This document shows positions 21,579 through 33,834 of a stretch of DNA of 64,000 bases, in pieces. The stretch is from positions 62,001 to 126,000 of the forward strand of contig JASEVX010000114.1 of the NCBI GenBank assembly GCA_031761405.1, in the 5' to 3' direction. The position numbers and the translations under genes were made by a program. Position 1 is the stretch's first letter. Every line of letters starts with the position of its first letter. The notes beneath the pieces were generated by a model, which worked only from the letters and a program-made list of their open reading frames with translations, had not been told where the DNA came from and did no database searches. Origin of the DNA: Serripes groenlandicus. Its lineage: Eukaryota > Mollusca > Bivalvia > Cardiida > Cardiidae.

Positions 21579-22018
21579 TGTACATGGACTTTCACATAAA
21601 TTTTATATTAAGTAGGTGAATCTCTTCTTAGATGATGTGAAACCTTTATACAAGGTCTCGTTTAGTTTAATGTGTCATCTTTATACCACTTTAAAATGTT
21701 GTCCACTCAAATGTTTAATATTGTCTTTTATTAAAATAAGGTTTGCGTTTCCCTATATTTATAAACAATCAAAGACATTTACAGTGATTATCACCAGTAT
21801 GTTTGTTTCTGCGTTACACCAATGCGGTTTTTATTTGTCAGCGTGCCGAATAATGACATTCATATCTGTTGGAGAACCAGTGAGTCTTCGTTACTACTCA
21901 CATGTAAATTGAGAACAGCCACATATCTGTTTTTATTCTCTTGATCTGTCCATCTGTGAGGGTTGTACTAGCGGATTCTATGTGACACGAGGCTTGAGTC
22001 TTTATAGACATAGATATA

Positions 22019-22040
22019 CTGAAAACACAAAACAAGAAAT
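22019..22040 (-). promoter_or_regulatory. Splice acceptor-like site upstream of the unit 2 pseudogene
   Basis: Minus-strand T-rich tract ending TTTTGTGTTTTCAG, identical in layout to 14249-14270. Retained although the gene is dead. Confidence 0.45.
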
Positions 22041-22942
22041 TGGCATATCATACTGAGACAACTCTACTTACACATTTTTCTTTGTATAATTGTCTTAGAA
22101 ACTGATGTTTCAGACTGTATTTTCCTATATAAGCAATTTCTCCCAATCTCAAAATGTTATCATACTCTCATTAAAGTTGCTTATTCAGACTAGATTTTAT
22201 ACACTGTATATCATTATGTTTCAGAGTGAAAGTTCAAAATAAATCCATGTTATTTGTTCAATCTTTTCTTAACTGTTTGATGGTAGCGGTGTCATTAAAC
22301 ATAGTTTGATAGAGTCTGGAGGAAAACATTCAATGTTTTCTTGTAATCAATCTTATTAAAATGTGTAAATAAATGTATAATTTTATCATATAAAATATTT
22401 GCATCATGCTTTACCATTGTTTATGAATATAGCAACGACTTTTCCACTTACACGTATACTGTTCGAGCCTGGTCCTTACTGGGCAATAAATATAATGTTC
22501 AATTAGATTTCTAAGTAATAAACATATCTATTATATTTGTATTTGTCATAATAATAAACTCATTAATTAAAATCAGCAGATAATAAATCGATATCATATG
22601 AACTGTTCATAACTTATTATTCGAATAAACTGTTGTCTTTATTGCCCAATAATTACCAGACACTATTTAACCAAATACCCCTGTGGTATATCGATACAAA
22701 ATGAACTAAAATGGGCAAACAGATTAACCGATTTTATTCATATATGATACCATAACACTTTTTGTTAATTCATTTCCAGATATAACACAACCAAACATAA
22801 GCAAACCTTTAAAAAAAAGGGGATATTTCTCTTCGGACTCCAGGCTTTTCTTTAGTGACACCGTAGAAAAGGAGACAGAAACTTGTACATTTATATTCAA
22901 CACAAAAAAATAATTTGCAACACAATTAAAACTATGTACTAA

Positions 22943-23440
22943 CAAGAGCGCCAAATGTCACAAAATACGCCCATCCTGTGTAGTGATAATTGTTATTGAG
23001 CTGATAAGACCAATTTTAGGTAATTTCTATGATTAAAGGGCGATAACTCTTGATTGACTTATAGGGATATGGCTAGTTATCGAACTTGTCCGAGATATTA
23101 TGCCAATACACATTGTGACAAAATTTGGTGATGATTGGACAAAGGCTTCTAAAAATATTGAGCTGACAAGACCAATTTTGGGTAATTTCTATAATTAAAG
23201 GGCGATAACTCTTGATTGACTTAAGCGATATGGCTAGTTATCGAACTTGTCCGAGCTATTATCCCAATACACATTCTGACAAAATTTGGTGATGATTGGA
23301 CAAAGGTTTTTTAGAAGTTATTGAGCTGACAACATACTGGACGCCGCCCGCCCGACAGACCGCCCGCCCGACAGACCGCCCGCCCGCTCGTACGCCGCAG
23401 ATAAAACTATAATACGATCCGTTTTTTCAAAACGGTCATA
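22943..23440 (-). mobile_element. Pearl-like element with two core repeats
   Basis: On the plus strand it begins ACAAGAGCGCCAAATGTCAC and then holds two ~178-bp repeats (GGGCGATAACTCTTGATTGA, GACAAAATTTGGTGATGATT). It ends with a GCCCGCCCGACAGACC simple repeat and AACGGATCGTATTATAG (minus strand). This is head-core-tail structure in minus orientation, though the GGCGCTCTTG tail lacks an obvious strong hairpin. The left-end sequence recurs at 51508 in unit 4, so the element was present before those units separated. Confidence 0.6.
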
Positions 23441-23959
23441 TAAAAATGGCCTCATACTTCCAGGTGGTTCTATTCTAATTTCTGTTTCAAACAAATGTGT
23501 ATTGGAGTTCAGAAAGGTAATAAAATATGAGCTATTCTTGCCCGATTAATGTTGTATTCCCTGTATGACCATATTTATGTTATCCTTTACGTAGGCCTAT
23601 ACACCTCATTCTAATATATATTGTATTATATGAATGTTGGTTTACACCACTTTCAGAACATCTTCAGTGTTTCCTGGGTAAGTTACTTGTATAACTGGTC
23701 AATTTATCCTGACACCAGTGAGTAAGTCGTTATTCTAGCCCTTCAATCTTTTAGTGACAAGGACGAAAAGCCATTGGTATCATTTTTTTAAATCTTTGAC
23801 CTAGACATGGAATGAACCCTTAATAGTAAAGGTAAGTTAAAGTGTCACATGTAGTCTATAATTATTAAAGGTATTCTAATTTACTACAACGAAAAGATTT
23901 CATTGAACCTGAATGAAATACGCCTACTTACTCGAATAACTGTTTGTCTCTTTCAGCAG

Positions 23960-25250
23960 GTACACATGTTCACGATGATGAGGTGACATGTGGCACACAC
24001 GAGCAAGGCCTGTACCTAAACGGTCAAGGTCACACTTAGAGGTCAAAGGTCAAAATGAGTACTTTTGGATAAGACTACCTTGTCCGGCTCACATATCAAC
24101 CTTGCATCATAGGATTCCCAAGGTACTGGGCACACATGTTCACCATAATGAGCTGACATTGTGGCACACAAAGCACAGGCCTGTACCTCGAAGCTCAAGG
24201 TCACACTGAGAGGTCAAAAGTGGAAATGAGAAACCATGTATCATATAATTCCCAAGTTACTGGGCACACATGTTCACCATGATGAGGTGACATGTGCCGA
24301 ACAAGACACAGGCCTGTACTTCAAAGGCCGATGTCACACTTACAGGTCAAAGGTCGAAATGAGAAATGTTTGATAGGACTGTATCCAACATGTATGAAGG
24401 GCAGTGCTGTTTTGTCCAAAAATGCACATACAATACACAACTTCCTGTCCTCGTCCGTTAAGGGACTTTTGTATTGTTTGCAATACGACATTAACATGTT
24501 AATTTAAGTTAATGTTCTGTCATTCGATTTCCTAGTAAAACACTTACTTACTGAACGGAATTACAATTAGCTTCATGTCAATTAAGGTTAACGATCTCCA
24601 ACATATAGACAGACACCTCTTGACGCATCTGCAGCAAATGACCTTTGAAAAAAGTGTGACAAAAGGAGAAGTTGCTCAAAATGAGCAGATTCTCATTATG
24701 ACACAGTATCATCTTTATGATACAGTAATTGTACTCTTAATTACAAAATGTTTCCATATTTCTGCCAAGATGTTTTTAAAGATGCCTAGTAACTTGGGAA
24801 TCCTATGATGTATTGATGAGATGCGGGCCGGACAAGGTACAGTCCTATCAACCAGTTCTCATTTTGACATTTGACCTCTAAGTGTGACCGTGACATTTGA
24901 TGTAGACTAGAGGCCTGGATCTTGTGCGCGACACACCGCCTCATCATGGAAAACGTTTGTGCAAAGTTTCTTTGAAATCCTATGATGGATGCTTAAGATG
25001 CGGGCCGGATAAGGTACAGTCCTATCAAACAGTTCTCAATTTGACATTTATCCTCTAAATGTGACCTTGGACATTTGAGGTAAAGGCCTGAATCTTGTGC
25101 GCGATACGCCCCCTCATTATGGTGAATGTTTGTGCCAAGCTCTTTGAAATCCTATGATGGATGGTTAAGATGCAAGCCGGACAAGGTTAGGTAGGACTGA
25201 CGGACTGAACCTATAGTCCCCAAACTGGTCTCTGACCGGTAGGGGACTTA
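23960..25250. repeat. Foldback region with ~165-bp direct repeats in both arms
   Basis: The left arm (about 23960-24400) has three direct repeats with GGCACACATGTTCACCATGA, CAGGCCTGTACCT and CAAGGTCACACTTAGAGGTC. The right arm (about 24780-25190) has two and a half copies of the same unit in the opposite direction (CCTCTAAGTGTGACC, GATGCGGGCCGGACAAGG). The right edge (25215-25248) is an AGTCCCC...GGGGACT stem-loop preceded by GGACTGACGGACTG, as at the ends of some molluscan tandem-core elements. The spacer (about 24440-24780) has no recognised gene. Confidence 0.65.
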
Positions 25251-26637
25251 TAAAGACCTGTTATTTTAGGTCTGTGGCGTACAATAGATTCAGATCCGAT
25301 TATGTACTGTTTACTCATTTGTTTAAGAAACCTTTAAAAGAAATTTTTATTATCATGATAACTCGGATTAGATCCCATGGATGCAGATATGTAAATAGTT
25401 GATATACACATAGGCTAGAGTTGTTTTTACTAGAGTAAATAGCCTAAAATAACAACAAAACTATAAAAGCTAAGTTTCATTTTTATCTTGTGTTGTGAAA
25501 TGTCTATTAGTAGTTCATTTATTGTATGTCATCCTAAGACTAAATATGTGTACCATGGTACAATATTCTGTCAAAATTATTCACGAACCACCGAACCTTC
25601 ACAGTAATCTATACTATCTACCTATGCCTAAAGGCAGCTCGGTTCGCCTTATCGTGATTGTTTTGAAAGATAAGATTGACATGTTAAATCACACAACTTT
25701 GACTATATATATATCTTCCGTTTTAATTTGATTACTGTAATATGCACTGGACAGTCTACTTTGTTGGAATAAAGCCTCTTTATATAAGAAATTTCTTTTA
25801 TTTTTTATTTGTATCTTCATGTCTGCTTGCGGTTTGGAGTGAAGAGCTGCGAATCTGAATCATCACAAGGCCCTGTATGATATAATTGCGAGTCTACGAC
25901 CTCTGTATCATTTCTTTATGTTTCCATTGGTTGTACTGAATCTATTTGTATATGCTTTCTGTATATGTAAAGGTCGGTGGCCATTTATCAATAAATCATT
26001 TGAATTGAATTGGTAACCACTTAACGGTTCACATCCATTGTTATGATTAAACACTTTTGCTAGAGGGCGATCTAGGGTGAACACCTTTCAATACGTGCAT
26101 GTATCCGGTAAACTTTAAATCGTTCTAAATATAGATTTGAAACAAAGGAAAAGCAATTTTGACACAAAAACTCTAGAGGAGTTTTGTCCTTATTTTTAAA
26201 TGAAGAATAGACATAAACAAGCTATTCACCAATCTTCAGTATGAGTTACAGCCCTTTTGGCTCCGATCAAAGACTAATGAAGGGTCTGTCCATAGTCCAA
26301 TTATTACGCAGATATCGGATTCACTCTGTTTCACAAAATTAAGCACATACAAAATCCATATATTTGATGCACGATAAAGAACCGTCACACATGTCCATTT
26401 TTCGATGCAGTATTGCATCGTTCGATGATTTTAATAAAAATTGTTTACGAAATTTAGCGAGAGCTCGAACATATATCCCGCCCTTGAGTCACTCATGCGC
26501 ATGTGAACCTGATCCTTAATGCAAAATACAAGAGCCTTTACAAAGTGTACATTTATTCATGAACTTTTTGTTAGGGTTTATTTCGCATTTAGTCATTAAG
26601 AAGGTTACTCAAGAGTATCAATACAAGTTATTTTCAT
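25251..26637. other. Interval between units 2 and 3
   Basis: Mostly unassigned AT-rich DNA. At about 25980-26012 the stretch TATCAATAAATCATTTGAATTG followed by AATTGG resembles the 3' tail of CR1-like non-LTR retrotransposons; the preceding ~150 bases may be its 3'UTR. Open frames at 25495-25731 and 26236-26418 (minus) show no motif. Confidence 0.35.
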
Positions 26638-27427
26638 TTAGCTTGTTTTATTACTTGTTTCTGTATAAGCCACATACATGATTGACAGCTTTAAATATTT
26701 TTAGTTTAAAAATCACATGATTCATAACACTCTCACTCGATTCGGAACTCCCTGAACTACCCAAGTAAATACAATCAGTCTGAAAACACCGAAATGCTCA
26801 CGTGTTCACAAATATGAGATAAAAGACGGGATATTGTGCCATAAAATCTCGAAAGCCTTTATAATTCATTTCTTTGTTTATTCAAGCTACCACCATTGTT
26901 TCGTTTGTGACCCGGCACTCCCATGCTAACAGAAAGTAGGACAGAATACTTAAAGGTCTACGTGGGCAAGAGAAGACGCGTTGTGTTGTACAAATGGCGG
27001 CTTTGTAGGTAAATGAAATAACTCCTTTACAAGTTTCAATTCCAAAATCAATGTGATTTGTACATAAAACTGATGAACATTTTAAAAACCAAAAACAAAC
27101 AAAAACTACAAATTAAACAAAAGTGATATTTCAACTGAATTTTCTAATAATTCAAATATGATAGAGAGAATGACGATAATTAAATTTAGCCAATATATTG
27201 TTACAAAAATATACTATTTTCACAAGAATAGTTCGATCTCTAGAGTTCATCAACGTTACACATTTGGCTGGTAAGCATAGAATGGGTTAAAATAATTATT
27301 CCTATCATTATTTTGTCGTATAATTTGTTTTGTATTTTGTATCTGAAAATTTCATTCTTACAAAAGTGTGGCACAGTTTGACTTCATGATAGTTTAGCAG
27401 AAATAATAGATATCCGGGTCAGTTACG

Positions 27428-27652
27428 AATGAATGAATGAATGTATATTCTTTTATGGCGCATCGACAGCTAAGGTCATTTAGCGCGCAATTAAATTTAA
27501 TTATTCATGATCCCTGGGTAAACAAACCAGTACTAGGCAAGAAAATGTGCCTTGACCAAGGGCACTCCACCATGACCGTAGTGCCGCGACTGGGGATCGA
27601 ACCCGGGACACCCGGTTTCGAAATCCCCGACGCTAACCACTCGACCACACTG
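27428..27652 (-). mobile_element. tRNA-derived SINE (same family as 18806-19030), 5'-truncated
   Basis: A near-complete reverse-complement copy: GAATG repeats at the tail, then the body, then B box (GGGTTCGATCC on the minus strand) and A box (TGGTCGAGTGG). It sits in the unit head between CAGTTACGAA and CACTGAAATGTTCTG. Units 1, 2 and 5 read CAGTTACGAA(G)...CACTGACATGTTCTG with about 10-12 intervening bases, so insertion was accompanied by a small deletion and a CACTGA junction overlap, without a target-site duplication. Confidence 0.8.
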
Positions 27653-29054
27653 AAATGTTCTGTTCTATGTGTGTGTATACATGTATATATGTGTATACGC
27701 ATGCGTATACTTTGCTTTCCGTGTCAGGGGGGATGTCAGAGGGGATGTCCGGGTCAGCTACGAACGACATGCCTATGTTCTGTATGTGCATGTAAATAAA
27801 GATTCTGTCCAGTTCTGTTATATATATATTATATATATATATAAATATATATTTATTTCGCCTCCCACAAAATTCTAGCAATTTCATTGGTTAAAGCCTG
27901 TCACGTGCACACACCCTATACTTCTATAGGGGGTGAGTAAATTTCATAGGGGGTGAGTAAATTCAATATGGCGTCTATTCTCAGATCAAGCTGACTGGAA
28001 GTTTTTTCAGTTGCCTATGTTAAAATAGATCTATACACTGTATAATATCTTGATATTTTTAACAGCGATTTGTTTACAATATATCATAACGACTACGAAG
28101 TTGAATATCATGCAAAGTAACTTCCCTTTCCATAGAAAAAAAAATCAATGAATGTATAAATATAATGCATGTCCTACGCTTGTTATTTATTTTTTTTGCT
28201 CATGAAACGTCGAACTGTTTTAATGTTTTCATCATATACATTCGAAGTTAGTACTTGGCAACATATAAATCTACTTAATAGTCCAAGAGAACATGTCACA
28301 TTGGGTTCCTATTACCCTTAATTAATCACGGAAATGATATTCAAACACAATAAGTGTTTTTCGCAATACATCCTGAACACTAAGTCCTTTTATCTAAACA
28401 CACTCACACTAAGTGTTTCCGTAGTATATCCTGCACACTAAGTCCTCTCAACACAAATTTCCCGCTGATTATTCTCACAAACCAAATTTAAACTGTACAA
28501 TGACTAGGACCGTCATGCAAACAATGGCCACCCGAGATAAATGCACTAAATATTGTACTTCAAGTTATATAAAAAACATGTCTTACAGTATGGAAACTTA
28601 TAATAAAATTACAATTTACCCCAAATGCAATATAAACAAATTATAATGCTATGTGTTCACTAATTTGTATTGTATCTTTGCCTTTTCATACAGAACAATG
28701 GTAAAACATTTGTACAAATAAACCAAACACAAAATGTATTTATAAGTAATCCTTACTTACAAAAATGTAAATCTTACTTACAAACAAATAAATCTCTTAA
28801 TTACAAACAAATAAAACTTTTACTTACAGAAATCTCCAATTGTTTAAACTGTGTACCCGGTCACCTTTTATCAACCACTCTCAATCTAACATACATGTAC
28901 GATAACTGACCACTATATACACATGATTCACCATTACCGTACATGTCCTAATAGACTGGCCCTATAAACGTCACACTACCGTAAACCCTCTATACTACAC
29001 TCATAACAAGACACAACTTCCCCCTTCAAAAGAAAATGAATGAAATTCTTTTTT

Positions 29055-29310
29055 TTAAACACTGCTGCGATCGACAGCGGCTACGTTATGAATTCCTTTA
29101 ATGACAATTATCCTGAAGCGATATGGTTGTAAACTCAAAACTCACCTAGTAACTCTGCTATTAGCTAATTTAGTGCTCTGCATGTACATGAGTGGACAGT
29201 GATCTGTCTCTACCTGAAATTCTCCACAATAAAAGTACATGTGCAATTTCTTAATTCCCCAAACTAATGCAAGACATTCTCTCTCTATGACTGAATGTTG
29301 TTTGCTGCAA
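29055..29310 (-). pseudogene. Retrotransposon RNase H domain remnant
   Basis: The minus-strand frame contains HSVIERECLALVWGIKK, VETDHCPLMYM and, after an in-frame TGA, LQPYRFRIIVIKGIHN. These correspond in order to the conserved blocks of the RNase H domain that follows reverse transcriptase in Ty3/gypsy polyproteins. The domain start is eroded and at least one stop interrupts it, so it is non-functional. Confidence 0.8.
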
Positions 29311-29554
29311 ATGCGTCGACGAGCGTCTGCAAGTTGGAAAGGGTAAAACTATCATACCAGGTAATCGTTTAGAAGTATCAAAACAACTGATCGAAATTGT
29401 CATTATTTTGTTCTCGAACCTTCGAAGATAAGTTGTTGTGTTGCATTTGCTCAAAATAACCACAACACTCTTATGCACATTTTACACGTTGTTCTGTGAT
29501 ATAAAATACACTATCAATTCTTATTCCTCTATTTTCTGTGATACCTTTATTATT

Positions 29555-29870
29555 GTTTATTTTAATTTGTTTGTTTTTACGCCACCCTCGACATTTTTAG
29601 AATGATATAAAGGCGTTTCCTGGAGAAGTTACAATGACTTATGGTTCATGTATCCTGACACCAGTGATATGAAGGAGTTTCCTGGGTTAGTTACAAGGAC
29701 TTATGGTCCATTTATCCTGACACCAGTGAGTCAATCGTAATGCTAACCGAACAGTCCTGAGCACCAAAAGAGGACATTCATTAAACAATTTTGAAATGAT
29801 TGTTACGCCCGACCAGGTTGAAGTTGCGACCTCCCGCATCCGCTCTGTCACTCTACCTCCGAGGCCAATT
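29555..29870 (-). mobile_element. tRNA-derived SINE with internal 57-bp duplication
   Basis: On the minus strand a tRNA-like head (CCTCGGAGGTAGAGTGACAG, GGGAGGTCGCAACTTCAACC with a decayed B box) is followed by TTAGCATTACG and a body matching the 11719-11970 SINE. The tail is GGCGTAAAAACAAACAAA. The CACTGGTGTCAGGATA... body segment occurs twice. It sits within the decayed gypsy element. Confidence 0.65.
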
Positions 29871-30834
29871 GCGTACCTGAGTGAAAATTGAGTATACACG
29901 CAGGTGAGGTAGGGGGGTCTGGGCATATTCTCTAAGGAAACATTTGAAATCCTATAATGTACATGGTGATGTCAAATGGTCATCTTGGTTATACCGAAGA
30001 CTCAAACTAGCTATATCCACATGTATATTTATTTACATTTGTACGGACGAAATCCACCCTTACCACCACTCTCAGCCTTCAGTTTTTAATGCATATTGCT
30101 TTTTGTATCTTTCCCGACGAAATGTACGCATTGGCGTACGTATGTATGCTTGGGTACTCGTCTGGGGCCGTCTCATAATTATGTTCATAAAAGCTAATGA
30201 AGTGTTTATCCTACATATACTTAACCTTTTCCCTCATACAGGAAATATTTAGCAGACAACTTTGAAAATGTATAATTAACAAAATGGAAAATCTCTATAT
30301 TTATAGGTATAATTACTGGAAAAAAATGATAGTTCTCATGAGGGACATTAGTGATAATTATATTATCTCCCTTGTCAGATAAAGACCAAGGAAGACCAAA
30401 TAGTTGGTAGGTCCTTTAAGTTGGAATCCTTTGTCTTTATCCCTATTTCGCAATGAGATATTGCAATTACTTTGTACACATTAATCATAAATGATTCAAA
30501 AGAAAAAAATTACATAGCAGTGTTTAAAGAAAACAAATGTGGAATTACTAATCAATCTAATAATAGCTGGCCAAGAAAATGCAATTATAAGTGCACAATC
30601 CAGTGCAAAAAAAACAATGATAAAAACAGAGGAAACCAAATGATAGGACCTAGCTAGATGTAGAGAGTATTAAAGGATGATAACTGACCGATGTTTCCCA
30701 TTGTCTTTGTCTTATTAACTCAGATCTTTCTTCCATATTATTTTTACTGTGAGTCTCTGCCATTTCCCCCACGTTAATCTGCCGAAGTTCATCTGGTTTA
30801 TTTGTATTTCTAACCCCTTAATGATTCCAAGAAT

Positions 30835-31200
30835 GAGATCATAAATGGAATCAATCATACACAAAGCTTCTGTTTCACCTATGAAGTAGGATGAAATGAT
30901 ATATATCTTAGCAAGTGGAGCTCCTCTAACCGTACCATCGATCGAAACACATCTCTGGGTCTTACATGTTAACTGTTTCTCTTTTAGAAATTCTTTACCA
31001 ACTACAACACTGCTACATCATGGATCCCTTATAACACTTGACTCTTTTTCCAATTAAAACTCCTTGTACGACTGGCATTGACTCTTCACTCTTCGATCTT
31101 TACACAATGCATGTATCACTGGCAATTCATGCCCACATTCCAACCGAACTACATTATCATGAATACAACATTCATGCTCCCATTTGTCACCAGAGTAACA
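30835..31200 (-). pseudogene. Gypsy gag zinc-knuckle/protease remnant
   Basis: On the minus strand, pieces in three frames read as CYSGDKWEHECC (damaged CCHC knuckle), CGHELPVIHALCK, MPVVQGVLIGKRVK, then SSVVVGKEFLKEKQLTCK, then CVSIDGTVRGAPLAKIYII and YFIGETEALCMI followed by YDLILGIIKG. This order matches retropepsins of a gypsy group common in molluscs, where the catalytic motif is Asp-Thr-Gly. Here the Asp is followed by Pro and a stop, so the active site is destroyed, and frame shifts separate the pieces. Family recognition is from memory of conserved blocks. Confidence 0.65.
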
Positions 31201-31479
31201 TGCACATGCTTCATTTACCCCATTATTGTCTTGTGTATGTACTACTCCTTCTAGTTATGTTTGATCACCACATAAGGTCATACAACCTGCTGCCTGATAT
31301 CCTCCTTGCATTTTTAACATTTGTTTATTCTGAAAAAAATATTGTATCAAATGTACCAACGGTTTACAAAATAACATGTTCAATTTACAAACCCTTTTCC
31401 TGATATACAAGACTCCTCTAAAGTTCTTTCATTTCCTTCCTGTTTTTCTGAAAAACTTGATTTCTTGATAACCTATTCT

Positions 31480-33834
31480 TTTCTGTTATAACTGACGAGT
31501 TTATTTAACCGACAAACACATTTCTAATTTGCTAACCTTTCATTTCCGATATACAACCAAGGAAATGAAGGAAGAAGATGCGAGTACGTGACCAGTTATT
31601 CGTGACATGCTAACTTTTCCTTTCCGATAAACAACCAATGGAATGAAGGAAGGAGATGCGAACACATGACCAGTTATTCATGAAATGTATAAACAGTGCG
31701 CCGCTCCGTGAACGACTTCAGGTATAATGTTGTATGTAATCGCCACAGTCACGGGAGACTGTTCCCTCACAACCATTCATAATATATGACATGTTTATAG
31801 TCTTCTTTACCCCTTTCCACATAGACCGAATATGCAGAAGACGACATCGTAAAGCACCTTTTCTTTTCCTTTTGCCACAATAGCATTTAAAAGTATTATG
31901 CTCTAGTTCAACCACATACATCTGATAGGGAAAATTGTATTACATTAGTCGTAGCAAAGTGTGTAGGCCGTAACTCTAGAACATTTAAATAAAGTTTGGT
32001 CTTAGTTCGTCTAATTTCTGTGTTTATAAATATTTATATTATAAAACATTTTAAAAAGTGACGGTTTGTGTCTACAATTTCATATTGTTAAAGGAAATCA
32101 CACTATACATTATCACAGCATTCTTGAAAAAAAGCCAATCGAAAATAGTGCAATGCGAATGAGAGTCAGTCAAATGTAACAATCGTCAATTTCTACGTTC
32201 GAATATATACTTCACTCAAACAGTGTTTAAAAAGCCACTTTTTGTACTACAATCTACTAAATTTTGTTCTTAGTTCAAAAAGTATCTTTCCTGTCCTGTT
32301 TTGCACATTTACATATTTACTGCATATTTTAAAGCAGTAAGTAAAGTAGTAATGAAGTTCTGAGAAGATTTCCGCTCAAGGTGGAAGCTTTTCTTTGGTC
32401 TGATAATTTACTATTATGTGTTACTAAAGTGTCGTACCCGGTCGTTGTTAGGAAACGGTTTAATGTACTTGATGAATCGAACAGCGTGTTTCTTCCTTTC
32501 TCGTAGTAGCCAACGGCTGACGGGTTTCGCGCGTAAAATCAAAGCATCAACAGAACTGCCTTCTTGCGTGTGTTGGTTAATAGTACTGCACCAGAAAAAC
32601 CTATCTCTCCTATATTCCTCTTCCTGGACTATGACTTTATTTATACCACTGCTTCGGACCGGGAATAGAACCGGAGCCTTTGCAGCTTGCCAGATCGAGC
32701 ATTACAACGGTTCATGAGCCGTTGGTTGAAAAATGCTTCTAACACTGTTGGGAGTTCCCTAGGGTAATCCTTTTCAGATGTAGGTACATTTGGTCCTTGC
32801 CACGAAGTATGCAACAATTCCCATTATATTTGGCGCTCTGTGAGATGTTCCTATAATTGAGATGAAAGGTACACATGTCTTACTTAAAACCCGATCATCT
32901 GAGACATATGTGAGCGCTTTTAAACCATGCCGTTTCATTCGATCTACTTGTTTGGTGAATGTTCGGGAACTCTTCCATCCAGACCATCACCGGCCCATCT
33001 AATTCATTACACAGTTCAGTTGAATGTTCCCTTCTCAAACTCATTTGGGTCTGATTCAGTAGAGGTAAGTTTCTATTGGCTCCACAGGTCGACCATTGTT
33101 CACCATTTGGAGTAATTCGTCTGAGACTATGCTCTGTTTACATGTTCAAGGTGACGCGGAATATTCAAGATCGAAATCTCCAATTCCGACCACCACTTGC
33201 TGCACTGACCTCTGTGAGACGATGCCTTTGATGCCACAGCACAATAAATGAATTAACAATGCTAGAAATACTGTGGATGAAATAGCTGATAAATAGTCCT
33301 TATTTAGGCCTGTGCCAAATACACTAATCATTATTTTAAGTTGGTCATCTCTGGGTTAAGTGTCCGGGCGACAGAAGTTTGCAGTCGAGTCAACAACGAT
33401 GAATTTGTATGTTGGGTCGGCCCAAGTAATGTCGCGATGCTCACGCAACTTTGCTTCACTTTAGACTCTTATCTTTACATGTTTGTAGTGGTTTTACTTG
33501 TGGCAACTTGACTGACATCCTATCGCAGGATTATTTTGCCTTTATCGACAAAGTTTTTATATTTCCGACTGCGCTTCATGTGATCTCGTTTAGTGTCAAT
33601 CGGAAAACATTGGCATGGAGCTGTCTTCGGGTCAAACTCCTTTTGGTTATATGCAGAAGATATAAATTGAGGTCCATTTTTTTCTTCCTTTCTCAAAGCG
33701 CCAATAGAATATCTGTTCTGGCAAGGCAGCCTTTTGCTTCAACAAAAGTTTGTATGGAGAACTGGTTAAAGTTAACCATGAAATACCTGGTGAAGTGTTG
33801 GCCGATGGTGACATATGTTTGAGAACGGAGATGG
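31480..33834. other. Unit 3 middle block, no intact gene
   Basis: Aligns with unit 4 (40795-43870) and unit 5 (60220-62820). It includes a minus-strand tRNA-like relic near 32640-32715 (CTTCGGACCGGGAATAGAAC, the complement of a B-box-like sequence), shared with 42178-42262 and 61605-61680. Open frames here are short and not kept between units. Confidence 0.55.

Larger units (their letters stand above)
16980..23955. repeat. Segmental duplication unit 2 (minisatellite and gene largely lost)
   Basis: The head (16980-18250) and middle block (18250-19705) match units 1 and 3-5. After about 19705 homology stops, and it resumes at about 21222 inside a zinc-finger pseudogene; the minisatellite and 3' flank are absent, replaced by unrelated sequence and a pearl-like element. 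Homology then continues through the gene's upstream region to about 23955. Confidence 0.75.
27835..31475 (-). mobile_element. Decayed Ty3/gypsy LTR retrotransposon
   Basis: The block interrupts unit 3 and is in minus orientation. Going from high to low coordinates it has: a degraded zinc knuckle and retropepsin region (31200-30835), a stretch with no recognisable domain, a SINE insertion (29870-29555), an RNase H remnant (29310-29055), a polypurine-like tract (GAAGGGGGAAG at about 29010-29020), and about 1.1 kb that may be an LTR starting TGTGTCTTGTTATG. An (AT)n run at about 27820-27862 forms the far edge. Stops and frame shifts occur throughout. Reverse transcriptase and integrase were not found, and no second LTR is visible. 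Confidence 0.7.
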
